Assembly: GCA_010645155.1 (NCBI GenBank)
Contig: JAAGOF010000108.1
Coordinates: 34,319 to 98,318 of the forward strand
Reading direction: 5' to 3'
Source of the DNA: Tigriopus japonicus
Lineage: Eukaryota; Arthropoda; Copepoda; Harpacticoida; Harpacticidae
Length of the DNA: 64,000 bases
A model generated the notes under the pieces. The model did no database searches, was not told the DNA's origin, and was given only the letters and a program-made list of their open reading frames with translations. Each line of letters begins with the position of its first letter. Position 1 is the stretch's first letter. Both the position numbers and the translations under genes were made by a program. This document shows positions 25,701-36,343 of the stretch, piece by piece.

Positions 25701-28294
25701 TTCGGAAAATGAAATTTCTTCGTCTGTAGAACCTTCTTCTTTTTGAATTTGGGTTGTGAAATGAGGCTCTTCTGTTGTTGCGCCAGTCAGATTCATTGGA
25801 GATTGATCCGGATCTGTGTTAAAAGGCTCTGACGTTGTGAATTCGTGAGAAGTAGAGTTACTTCCATCTGAGCTTTGCTCCAAAAGTGGGGATGACTCTG
25901 AAGTGACAAGCGAGCTCTGAGTTGTCGAATTGGTTTCCCATTCTTCATAATAGTCTGAGTTCGTTCCTTGGTCCAAATTAGAGACGGTTATAGATTCTTC
26001 TGATGGTGGATCAGTAAATCTTTCAGTGTCTGAACTTGTTTCTCGTGGCAACAGATCGTTGGTTGTTCCTCCAGATGGTCCATCAGAGGTTGTTTTTTGA
26101 GTTGAATCTGATCTTGAACTAATCTCCGACATAGTAACTACAATGGGTTTTCGAGAGACAGTAGTTGATGCCAAATCTGTGACTTGTTTATCGGAAGATG
26201 AATAGCCAATCGTGGTGGTTGAGGATGTTTCATGGGGAATTTCTGACGTAACCGTGAGGAAAGCTCGTGAAGTCGATGCAGGGGTTTGATTGTCACGAAT
26301 ACTTGTTGCATTTCCATCTATTTGCTCATAAAAGTCGGAATTATCTTCATTTTCATATGTGCTATGCTCTGCAGAATTAGCACTTGTAGCTACAATTTCT
26401 TTTGATCTTTGGGTGGAAGTGTCACTCACATAAGAGGGATAAGAGGTTCGGTTCATATGCGCAGTTGTTGAGAAGGAGACGGTTGCATTTATGGTTGGGG
26501 TTGCACTTGATGACACAGTGGCCGTGCGAGAAGAAATTGAAGTTTCAGACAAAGTAGTCGCCATATATGTTATGAATGGAGTCGTGGCCGGTGTTGAAGT
26601 TGTGATTGTAGTTGTAGTTGGACTGTTAGTTTTGGAAGAATCTGCCGTTGTAGTTAATTTTGTAGCTTTTGACGAAGTTGTGTCCAAAAAGGAATTACTT
26701 GCTTCTGGATTTGTTATTGCACTTGAATTTGTTGTTGCAACTGGATTTGTTGTTGCACCTGAATTTGTTGTTACATTTGAAGTTGATGTTGCATCTGGAG
26801 TTAATGTTGCATCTGGAGTTGATGTTTCACCCGGATTTATTGTTGGATCAGGAAAAGTTGTTGCATCTGGATTGGTTGTGGAATTTAAAGTGCTGGTAAT
26901 TTCTAAATTAGTTGTTTGTGAATTGCTTGTGGTCTCTAGATTGGTTGTTTTAAGTGAATTGTTTGTGCTATCTGAATTGGTTGTTGCATCTCCTTTGATT
27001 GTTGTACCAAAATGGTTTGGTGTAAGTGATTTTGTTGTCGCATCTGGATTGGTTGTTGCATATGGGTTGGTTGTTGCTTCCGAATTGGAAATTACATCTC
27101 CAATTGTGACTAAATCGTTTTTAGCGTCTGAGGTTGATGTAGCTAATTTTGTTGTTGTAATTGAATTAGTTGTTGACTCTAAATTGGCTGTTGTATCTGA
27201 GTTGGCTGTTGATTTTAAATTGGCTGTAGTATTTGAATTGGTTGTTGACTCTCGACTGGCTGTTGTACTTGAATTGGTGGTTGACTCTAGATTGGCTGCT
27301 GTATTTGAATTGGTTGTTGTACCGTGAATGCTTGTACCTTGATTTGAAGTTGTGGTTATTGCTGCAGTTGTGGTTCTTTCTGTGGTTGCGGTTGCTACTG
27401 TTGTTGATGTTTCTGTGATTGTGGCTGTAATTATGCCTGTAGTTGTGGTTGTTGCTGTAGTTGAGGTTGTTGCTGCAGTTGTGGTAGTTGCTGTAGTTGC
27501 TGTAGTTGTTGTAGTTGCTGTAGTGGCGGTAGTTGCTGTAGTTGTTGTAGTTGCGGTAGTTGTTGTAGTTGCTGCAGTTGTGGTAGTTGCTGTAGTTGTT
27601 GTAGTTGTGGTTGTTGCTGTAGTTGTGGTTGTGGTTGTTGCTGTAGTTGTGGTTGTTGTTGTAGTTGTGGTAGTTGCTGTAGTTGTGGTTGTTGCTGTAG
27701 TTGTGGTTGTTGTTGTAGTTGTGGTAGTTGCTGTAGTTGTAGTTGTTGCTGTAGTTGTGGTTGTTGCTGTAGTTGTGGTTGTTGCTGTAGTTGTGATTGT
27801 TGTTGTAGTTGTGGTTGTTGCTGTAGTTGTGGTTGTGGTTGTTGCTGTAGTTGTGGTTGTGGCTGTAGTTGTGGTTGTTGTTGTAGTAGTGGTTGTTGCT
27901 GTAGTGTTGGTTGTTGCTGTAGTTGTGGTTGTTGTTGTAGTTGTGGTTTTGGCTGTAGTTGTGGTTTTGGCTTTAGTTTTGGGTGTTTTACTTTCAGTTG
28001 ATGCTTTATTTGTGGTGGTTGAGGTTTTTGTTGACGTCTTGGTTGTTGTAGTTGTCATTGTCGGCAATTTTGTGATTGTTGTGTGAGAAGTGTGCACTGT
28101 TGATTTTTCTTTCGTATTGTTGTTTGTGCCTGGTTCAATTGTTGTCTTTGTGTTTGTTAGCGTTGTTTTTGCCGAATTTACAATTGTTGGCCTTGATGTT
28201 GTTAACAAATCAGGATGTTTTGTTGTTGATTTGCGAGTCAGTAGTGGTGTTTTTGTGGTTCTTACAGAAATGCGAGGAGTGGTTCTAATTGATC
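22725..28294 (-). CDS. Thr-rich mucin domain and C-terminal tail of the EGF-mucin gene
   Basis: Exon 28294-23087 (5.2 kb, fully open) and terminal exon 23014-22725 encode a huge Ser/Thr-rich region. In the joined 2135-aa model it spans about residues 304-2039 plus a 96-aa tail. It has a Thr/Ala block (about 400-600), Asn/Thr/Ser repeats such as TTNPDATT, then a long stretch with many N-x-S/T sequons and recurring acidic double-tyrosine motifs (SDYYEE type). The tail has no membrane segment, so the product is probably secreted, a heavily O-glycosylated mucin-like matrix or coat protein. The large exon begins at an acceptor (TTTTCCAG) in phase 1 and has no convincing start codon, so it needs upstream exons. 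The EGF exons upstream end in the matching phase. Donor GTAAGT at 23086 and acceptor ATATTTAG at 23015 are in phase. Stop TAA is at 22725-22727. Confidence 0.8.
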
Positions 28295-29280
28295 CTGGAA
28301 AATTCTAATTCAATTATTTTCTATCAAAATTATCTTTTTCATTAAATTTGATAGTTTTTTGTGAACTTGACAAAATCAATGAAACTGGATCTCGATGAAG
28401 ATAGTTTTATTGGGTCACATTCAATTCGAGTATTTTGTCAGCAATATAGAGCAAATACATAAATGATTCATTATTTGGATTGGAACTCGAAGTACTCATT
28501 GTACTGAATGAATTGTTGATAAATGTTATTGGAGCAAGTGTCGTATTGGTTTGAAAGCGCTATCTGATTGATGGGTTTCTCATTTCCGCAAATTTCCATT
28601 TAAGCAAATTTTTGGAGATGCGGGGTTCATTTTTCTTTTTCGATAATTGCGTGCTTTTGCAGTGATCGTTGAAGCCAAGATGAGCATTTGTCCATTCAAC
28701 CTCGTCACCAGATGAAGATCAAATTTTCAAGTTGGCTTCTTCCTTAATTCGACTTATAAGGTGTCGCTGCTGGGTGAATTTTGTCCTACAAAAAAGTGAA
28801 ATCATTATTGAATATCAAGGCCAAATCCAATAAAAAGGAAATGTTTTTGTCGAGTAGAGAGCCGATTATCTCTTTGGTTTACCTCCAAAGTCATCCGCAT
28901 TCACGGCATCTCCCTCAGTCAAGTCAGGGCCAAAAGGAGCTAGAACAGTTTGTTCAGAAAAATAACGATCAATATTTACTACGCCTTAAAATATTTGCTT
29001 ATGAAATTCGAAACCTACAGTCTCCGCCCCCGAATCCGAGATTAAAGTCAAATTTAGAGTCCCCGTCCATGTTGCCTGTTAAAATGAAAATATGCTTGTT
29101 ACTTGGTCAAGATATCCTCATTTTAAGGACAAAACCATAATTAGTGAAAGAATGCATCCGCGGAAGATGCTTCTCCACCAATTCAATTAATACATATTTT
29201 AAACACAATCGAGTAGGTACAATGTCAACGTGATCCAGTTTCAATGAGGCACTTGTGTGGCAAGTCTTATACAAACTTAC
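28295..29280 (-). other. Intron joining the EGF and mucin parts (986 bp)
   Basis: Bounded on the minus strand by GTAAGT after exon 29281 and TTTTCCAG before 28294. No signal-peptide exon or promoter for a separate mucin gene could be seen. An open frame on the plus strand (28781-29140) is Lys/Pro/Ser-rich without any known domain and is probably chance. Confidence 0.55.
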
Positions 29281-31037
29281 CCTTGCCAGCTGAAAGAGCC
29301 TTGTTCATTTCGCAACAAGTCTTGGACATTTCGTGGTGATAATACTCGGGCAAAAGGTTGTGTTTCACAGTGGTGTTACAGTATTTATGATTCACTCCCG
29401 ATGGGCAAAGACATTCCCAGGGCTCGGTACAGTAACCTTCTGAGGGACAACCCGGATATTTGATGCATTCGTTGCAAGTCTCGCCTTTGTAGCCGGGATA
29501 GCAGATGCATTCATCGGTGGAACCGTTTTCGTTGGTGCAGAAACCATGATCCATATTGCAACCTTAAACGATGGGACAAGAACAGGGTTGAGGTGTGGGA
29601 TCTGCGAACGCTTTTTGATTCTCAGTTTGGGGGGTACCTTTCTTGCAGATGGGACAGTCACAGAGGGATCCCATCCAACCTTCATTGCAAGTACACTCCA
29701 AGGGACTTGTACGACAATGGCCGTTGAGACATCCAGGTAACTTGATGCATTCATCACAGAGTTGCCCACTCCAGCCGTCCTCGCAACTGTAATCGGAAGC
29801 ACAAATATCTAACGACCTTCAAGAGGGCGGAATATCAAGTATCTTACATGCACTCTTGAGGGTCCACGCAATATCCGTTGGCACAGCCTTCCTTGCAGAC
29901 GGCTGAAATAAAAGATTCAATGTACAAAAGCAAAGCATCCGGCCTTTCCTGTCGTGTAAATCGTATGCATTGAATAGAGCTGACCAAGTTCTAAAAATAA
30001 CCTCGATGAAGGTGTATCCAAAGCGAAGGGTTGAATAAAGTAAGCTGTACTCGTTCACAGAAACAAAGGAGTCATCTTTCGACCTTTTCAATGAACTTTA
30101 GAAAATGCCAGACCATCAGGTATCATTCCAATTTGCAAGCACTTGCTGATTCTCAATGAGAAGCCCTAACTTACAAAGTCAAATTGACTCTTAACAAACG
30201 CCAGAACTGTCTTGTTTCAAACAAAAAAAAAACATTTCCTTGATTCTAGAATCACTGAAAAGGTGGCCAAAGAGGTTGGAAACGAACAAAATCACTCTCT
30301 TTACGACCAATTGCTAGTTAAAACTTTTTCCAATTTCAATACATATGATCTTAAAACCAATGATTTAGACTTATAGTATTAAACACAATAATAAGAGGGC
30401 TTAACTTTAAATCCCCCAAGCTTAGCAGAGCCAGAGTATTAACAGTTTTTTTTCTCTCCAACCTAAAGCCGCACTTTCATGAAGAAAAATGAGAGAATGT
30501 CTTTCTGTTCCACCTCTTCGTAGTCAACTCAATTATGGAACTTACGGATATCGCAACTAGCTCCAGTGTATCGAGATGTGTTCCGGCAATTGCACTCAAA
30601 GGCATCGTTACAGGTTCCATCCAGACATCCCGGAAGTGGGATACACTCATCGCAAGCAACCCCATCCCATCCCACCTCACAGGCACAAACATTGGGTCGG
30701 ACACAATCGCCGTGTTGACAAGTTTTGGTCACATCGGCCTCAGTGGTCCTGAATTGGCACACGGGAGTGCGGCAATGATTGGCGGGTTCGGACCAACCCG
30801 ACAAACAGATCATCTCGTTGTCATCGTTACAAATGTAGTGGTCCGTCTCCTGTACAGAGAAGTAATGGTTCTTGGGAAGGTTTGTTCCATGGTTGAGGAA
30901 GAGTAGAGGGAACTTACCCGGAGGTTTTCGGCCAAACAAGGCATGTCATCATGGACCAAAGGGGTTTGTCTTCGGTTAATTTGACCGGCTTCGGCCAAAT
31001 GAGCCACCAAACTCAATCCAACCAATACAGCGAACAT
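29281..31037 (-). CDS. Delta-like half-DSL/EGF N-terminal part of the EGF-mucin gene
   Basis: Five exons: 31037-30918, 30849-30546, 29902-29848, 29786-29638 and 29562-29281. All junction phases agree. The first gives a clear signal peptide (MFAVLVGLSLVAHLAEA). Next comes HYICNDDNEMICLSGW, matching the second half of a DSL domain, the Notch-binding module of Delta/Serrate ligands. Then three repeats of an EGF pair follow, each with the Delta-type linker: CDECIPLPGC, CDECIKLPGC and CNECIKYPGC. There is no MNNL region and no first half of DSL, so Notch binding is doubtful. The last exon ends phase 1 (AAGG|GTAAGT), fitting the mucin exon at 28294. Summed coding length is 6408 bases, exactly 2136 codons including stop. 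Introns are 61-75 bp except 643 bp (29903-30545). The 75-bp intron 29637-29563 has a weak donor (GTACCC) but is needed to skip a stop. Joining to the mucin part is inference. Confidence 0.8.
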
Positions 31038-31050
31038 CGTTATTCTTCTT

Positions 31051-31124
31051 CTGGAGAGGAGACTAAAGCCAATGATTACCTCCAACGAAAGTGAAGAGAA
31101 CCAAAGAAGCTCAGTGGACTTACG
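31051..31124 (-). other. Probable 73-bp 5' leader intron of the EGF-mucin gene
   Basis: On the minus strand a donor (CTC|GTAAGT) at 31123 and an acceptor (CTCTCCAG) at 31051 lie just before the start codon at 31037. The size matches the short introns of the same gene. The leader exon would lie above 31124. Confidence 0.4.
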
Positions 31125-31290
31125 AGTTGATGGAAGGTTTTCAACTGACTATTCACTTCCAAAATCTGTCCTTTAAGTATGTTGAGCTGGTGAACAATTT
31201 CGGATAAGATTTATCCTCTGCCAATTCAACACATATTGTATTACAGTCGGTATTAATGGACCTCTTGGTGTGGAAGGCTACATACCCCGC

Positions 31291-31298
31291 TATTTATG
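31291..31298 (-). promoter_or_regulatory. Possible TATA element of the EGF-mucin gene
   Basis: CATAAATA on the minus strand, about 255 bases upstream of the start codon and upstream of the putative leader exon. The position is plausible, but a single AT-rich octamer is weak evidence. Confidence 0.2.
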
Positions 31299-31299
31299 G

Positions 31300-34221
31300 G
31301 CTTGAGAGAATGATTAGGCCTTAAACAACATAGCTAAATCGCCCGATCCGCGAGTTTCCTGGCTAATTTATGGGCCTTGATGTCTGGGAGGCTTTAATCG
31401 TTCCATTTCAGATGAGGTTTCTTTTGCACCTCAATGATGAACTGGGCTCCAAAAGGACTTGGAGATTTTGAATGCGGAAGATCTATTGCTGACCCTAAAG
31501 TTTTGTTAATCCACTACTGGAGATTGAAGTTCGATCCTGAGTCATGAATATTTAAATCTGCCAGATCATCGCTTTCATTCATTCCCTTTTGGCTCCCCTG
31601 GTGGTCTGAAAAGCAAAAGAGGATTGGAAGTTCAAGCTGCATATTTTTCCTCAAGATGGAAAACTCTTGATTGCCTCTGTTGACTTTGGAGATCAAAGAT
31701 TATTGAACATCGGGAGGGCAATTTCGAATTTGTCTTTCACTAACAACTTCAAAGAGAGCGTGGCAAACATGTTGACAAGGCTTTTTGGCTCGAACGGCTT
31801 TGATAGGGCGTTGTGGGCATTAAACATTCATGCGTCCTAAAAATGATTATCGAGTCAAGGATAAAAGAAGTCTTGATCTAAATTGGTCCTTAACATCGTG
31901 ACGTGTCCATTTCTTAAATTTGAATTTTTCATTTTTGTCGAGAGTTTGGACCAGTGCGAAGAAAAATGATCATTTCTCTGACTAACATTCTGCAATTAGT
32001 CTTCAAAACATTTGAATCTCAACTAAATGTTACAGAGAGGAATATTTGATTACTCCAACTTGGCAAATTTGCATTTGAAAAAACATGGAAAGCCGTTCCG
32101 TTGTTTCAAACATTCGTTCAATCCATGTTGAAAACTGGGTTGGTACGCGTCACTAAGGCAATTTTGTAATCCACTATTAGCTCTGTATAAATACTTTATC
32201 TCTCAACTCTATGGCCAGAGTTGTGGTAAAAGGTCAATCATTTATACCAAAAAGCGACAATTAATGTGAGTCACAATGGTGGTAGAGTAGTAGTAAAGCA
32301 ACTTTGAAAGCGGAATTGTTTTTAGTAAAGGGCATCTTTCTTGGAAAGCTTTTATAAAATTGCTTTACATTTAGAATTGCATTGATTTACCTGAAATCCG
32401 AAACTATTGCAAAAGGCAGCATGAATAAAATTGTGCAGGAAAGTTTAATTTGGCTGATCCTTTTGCCACTTTTAGTGCAGAGCGGCTTCTAAAATAAAAA
32501 AAATAACTCTATTCAAGCCATTGACATGTACAATACAGGCAATATTCTTATATCCAACTTTATTGAAGTTCATTAACCAGATAAGGTAAAGCATTAGTTA
32601 TATTTGAAGCTGCATCTTGATCCATGTAACAAATCTCCTCTTCATTTCTTTCATGTGCACTGAAACCATTCTAGTCAACTCACCTGTGATACCACAATAT
32701 AAGTTGTCTATTGTAACGTTTTTTAACATTTGACATGTCACTTCAACCAGCGATGAGATGAGATATGAGAACACATAATATATATATTTAAAATATTTTA
32801 CTTTATTTTATACAACCTGACATGACCTTGAGTCGCAATAAACATATTATTATTATTAAATTCATCACTTTAAGACAAGTTTAGAAGTATAAAAAAAACC
32901 TAGTTCGAACAATGAGATTCTCCTCTCTTTTGTATTGAACTCCTTCATTTCCATTTGTTACCCATTAGTCTTCGTCGGGGAATATGGAGGAGCTGATCTT
33001 CTAACAGCATTTAAGGCAGGATTGGACAAATTTTTAAATACTATTCCTGACCAACCCACTATTCAAGGGTTGTAGAGATCTGCCAAAAGTAACTCATTGG
33101 TTGATCAAATTTCGTGTAAACGTTGATTTTTTAAACCATATTAATCATTAACTCTCTTTACAGGGAATCCCATTCCCTGTTGCGGTATCAAAAACATCCG
33201 CAACCAAAAATGGTTTGAAAAACGATTTGATTGGAAAAAACAAATTTCTGACATATGCCATAAATGTTGAATCAATTTGACATAATAAGACAAGCAACGC
33301 CAGATTTCTTTCAATCACAAAGTGCTTGTAGGCTTCATATCCCATCTGCAAAAAGCTCCACATTTTCACCAATAAAGTTGTACGTAAAAGATTGAAATAA
33401 AAAGTATTGGAATTCCAGGTCTGCTCCCATAATTTGACATTTATTCTTAACTCTTTACTTAGCCGTATTCAACGAGATGATAAATGGAAAAAAACTGTGA
33501 AACTTCGCTCCCCCTACGAAAGCTCTGCCACTACAAAAGACCAACAACAATGCCCTGATCACGTAATCCTTTTCTAGAGGAGGCCGATTAGGAGAACAAC
33601 CTCGTCGGCCTCTCGAAAGCCTCTTGAACTGAGATCCTCGACTTGAACGTCGTCCAACGGTCTTTTGGCTCGTCTCTCGCCGTTCGTTCACCTTCCCGGC
33701 CACGAAACCGCGAAGGCCCAAAGGCGAGCACAGATTGGCCTTTTGAAGGCACGACGAGGACATGGAATCGATGGGACGAAAATGCACCATGACAGAAGTG
33801 CCATTCCCACTATTGGACCGGGTCTTCTAACAGGCGGTGCAGAACAAGATCGCTCCATAGGAATTAGCTCTTGTCGAGAGATTGTTTCCTCATTCGTGAG
33901 TCGAGAGTGATTCTATCCATATGGTCTTGACTTGACATTCCTTCCAAGTTTTGGGTCAGAAAGGCTTTGCGCCGCATATCATGAATATGTCGTGATTGGG
34001 GCATTTCGGAACTCGTTATCCAGCTTGTGTTCTAATCTATGGAACCAGTCACAATGTGAAGCTAACCATTCGTGATAATCTCGTGGTGAACTCGACTCCA
34101 ACAAAAAACCGGCACTGGTCCAAAGTTGGGCTCACCGCTTCCGCAACTAAATTGAACGATAAAAAGTGTGTTTCATTCTTTCTCTCTCTGGTCCTCTGTG
34201 TGTCCCATTTTTGCCTTCAGC
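31300..34221. other. Intergenic between the divergent EGF-mucin and beat-like B genes
   Basis: This is probably a shared or back-to-back promoter region. It is mostly AT-rich from 31.9 to 33.4 kb with a small ATT repeat near 32843. A degraded retroelement tail lies at about 32975-33110. A more GC-rich stretch at 33590-33860 may belong to the beat-like B leader; a donor-like TTC|GTGAGT is at 33896. Open frames there show no domain. Confidence 0.35.
32975..33115 (+). mobile_element. Possible 3' remnant of a non-LTR retrotransposon ORF2
   Basis: The plus-strand frame around 33000 reads LLTAFKAGLDKFLNTIPDQP. This resembles the C-terminal end of reverse-transcriptase ORFs of non-LTR elements, which commonly finish with a 'VNxFKxxLDKxL' stretch. 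A stop follows at once and nothing of the RT domain is visible upstream. It is a short degenerate fragment, and the resemblance is by pattern only. Confidence 0.35.
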
Positions 34222-34270
34222 ATGCCGGTAATTGTTCAGCAATTCCTGTGGTTTCTCGTGTTAATATGGG
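34222..34270 (+). CDS. Signal-peptide first coding exon of beat-like gene B
   Basis: A long pyrimidine-rich acceptor ending TTGCCTTCAG at 34220 is followed by C and an ATG at 34222. This opens MPVIVQQFLWFLVLIWG, a classic signal-peptide shape, and runs into GTAAGT at 34271 in phase 1. The first Ig exon of beat-like B (51675) starts with two bases of a codon, so the phases fit. The total coding length then becomes 867 bases, exactly 289 codons with stop. The link spans 17.4 kb and is inference. No better start was found nearer 51.6 kb. The twin gene A has the same design. Confidence 0.6.
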
Positions 34271-35934
34271 GTAAGTCCGACTCACAAGCATTTGATAACA
34301 AACTACCTCGGTTTAAGCTCAAGGTCCCAAATGGATAACTATTGAACTCCCGACTGACCTAATTTGGATCAATCTCTATTAAAAGCAAATAGTTCCCCTA
34401 CTTAAACGCTTAGCTTTGAGATAGCGATCGCCAAATTCCAAGTCCAAGACACTATATTGCGCGAACATGCGGCCTTTAAAGACCGTTCAGTTATTCTGCT
34501 ACAAACGATCAAATATGTATGTACGGCATATAATAATCTGATAACAAAATTCTGTTAGCGAGAAAGCCGGTCAGACCGAAAATGGCCTAATTTGCTTCTA
34601 GTGGGAGTTGAAGGTCCATGGATCACGTAGTCCATGATTGGAGGAGTTTTGAGTGTTGAGTGCCAAAACGGTGGGACAGGTTGTCCAAAGAATACGACCG
34701 ATAGAAAAGAGTCTTTTCCCTTGTAAGGAACGAACGAAGGAAAGGGGATAAAAGTTTGCCTCGTGCCTTGTTCCTCTTCGAGCGAAGTTTTATAGACTAT
34801 ACACTCCCAATCATGGTCCGTCCACATCCCCATGGATTGCATTCCTGTCCGGGATATACGTACTATATTTGTATACAGCAAGGAGAGGGATCTCCAGACT
34901 TGAGGATGCCAACCAACTTGCTAAGGCATCGTGGATTAGATAGGGGCTTAAGCGATGCGGACCCCAGGCAAATCATGTCTAATGAAGTGCTTCTAAAAGG
35001 ATTCAACGAGCGTTCCACTCTTTTTGTGCCCCCTTTGTGCGGATTCTGATTCCGATTCTCTCAAGAAGTGCATTAGTGGCCAATGAACGTGTGGACTATC
35101 ATTGGGATGAAGGGTGGATTTATGTTTGGAATACGGGAGAATTAGAGAGACACAAACACAAAAACAATTTGTTTCTCCATTAAATTGCCCAATTTCCTCC
35201 CATTTTATGGCCAATTTGCTAGTACCCCTTTTGGAGGTTTCTGTTTCCATCTTCTCGTCTTGCCAAGTTGCTATCCTGCATTCTCAAGAGCATGTTCAAA
35301 TTTGATCAAATTCCGAATTCGCGACGATCCCAAACTCCTTGAAAGAGATCTCCGGAAATGGGATCAATTTCGCGTGGTAAATTCTGAATGGAGGTTCCGA
35401 TTGAAGATTTATAGACGCTGTAGTGCTCAAATTATGACGGCCCACAGGGTTACTCGCCCAAAAGTGCTTGGAACCCTTCTAGGCCATTTTCACCATTCTT
35501 CCTGAGGCAATCTTAAAGGGTTAAAATGGCAACCCTGAAACTCATTGGAGCTACCGGAAGGAGATGAGTTTCAGGGCGAATGAAGTCCGCCATCCCAACC
35601 ACGACGAACACCATTTGAAAGGAAACCAAGAACAAATGGCGACTGCCTTCCAACCAAGAAGAATGTCGATAAATCACTTTTTGGGGGTCCCAGATAAGTC
35701 TGTCGACAACAACAAAATGCCTCTCTCAACTCCAATCCCTTCATCATAGCAGCACCAACTATCCATACACCCACCCACCCTTCTTCCACTATGACGGGAA
35801 AAAGGCGAGAGGAAGGCCAAAAAAGGCCAACAACCAAACAGGGGAAAAGTGCATAACTTCCCCGCGATTATTTTCAAACCTGTGACCTTACGTTCAATCG
35901 TTCTAATTGAGGCATTTGAATGCTCAATTTGAGG

Positions 35935-36343
35935 GCAATCACGATTTGAATTAAACTTACTCTCTGCACAAAAGGCCGACTTTCTACTGTGTTATTAGGG
36001 AAACGGAATACGACCACATGAAGATGAAATTGGTGCTAAGGTACAACAACTCTTTAATGAAACATTCTTTTCCTCCGTATAATGTAACATATTTTTTGTT
36101 CATAATGCATAAATGACCAAGGGAGTTCTCTATTTCAAACTAGGGATCCTAAAATAGAGACTGGCCGCCGTAGGCTATCACATGGTGCCAATAGTTCGGG
36201 CGAGTGATTGGTCAAGGCATAGTATCAACATTCAGCTGATTCTGACGAAGTTCAATAACAAACAAGAGATTCCATTTCCCTAATAACACAGTAGGAAGTC
36301 GGCCTTTTGTGCAGAAAGTAAGTTTAATGCAAATCGTGATTGC
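35935..36343. repeat. Foldback/MITE-like element with about 69-bp inverted ends
   Basis: 35935-36003 and 36275-36343 are inverted copies with about four mismatches over 69 bases (GCAATCACGATTTG... on one side and its complement on the other). They enclose a 271-bp non-coding centre. No clear target duplication could be fixed, so the superfamily is open. Confidence 0.7.

Noticed and set aside
26491..28086. Long plus-strand Val-rich open frames (26491-27327, 27352-28086)
   Set aside because: They are the reverse complement of the Thr/Ala repeats of the mucin exon; the pattern is explained by triplet repeats.
28781..29140. 119-codon plus-strand frame in the EGF-mucin intron
   Set aside because: No ATG-context or domain support, and it lies inside an intron on the opposite strand.
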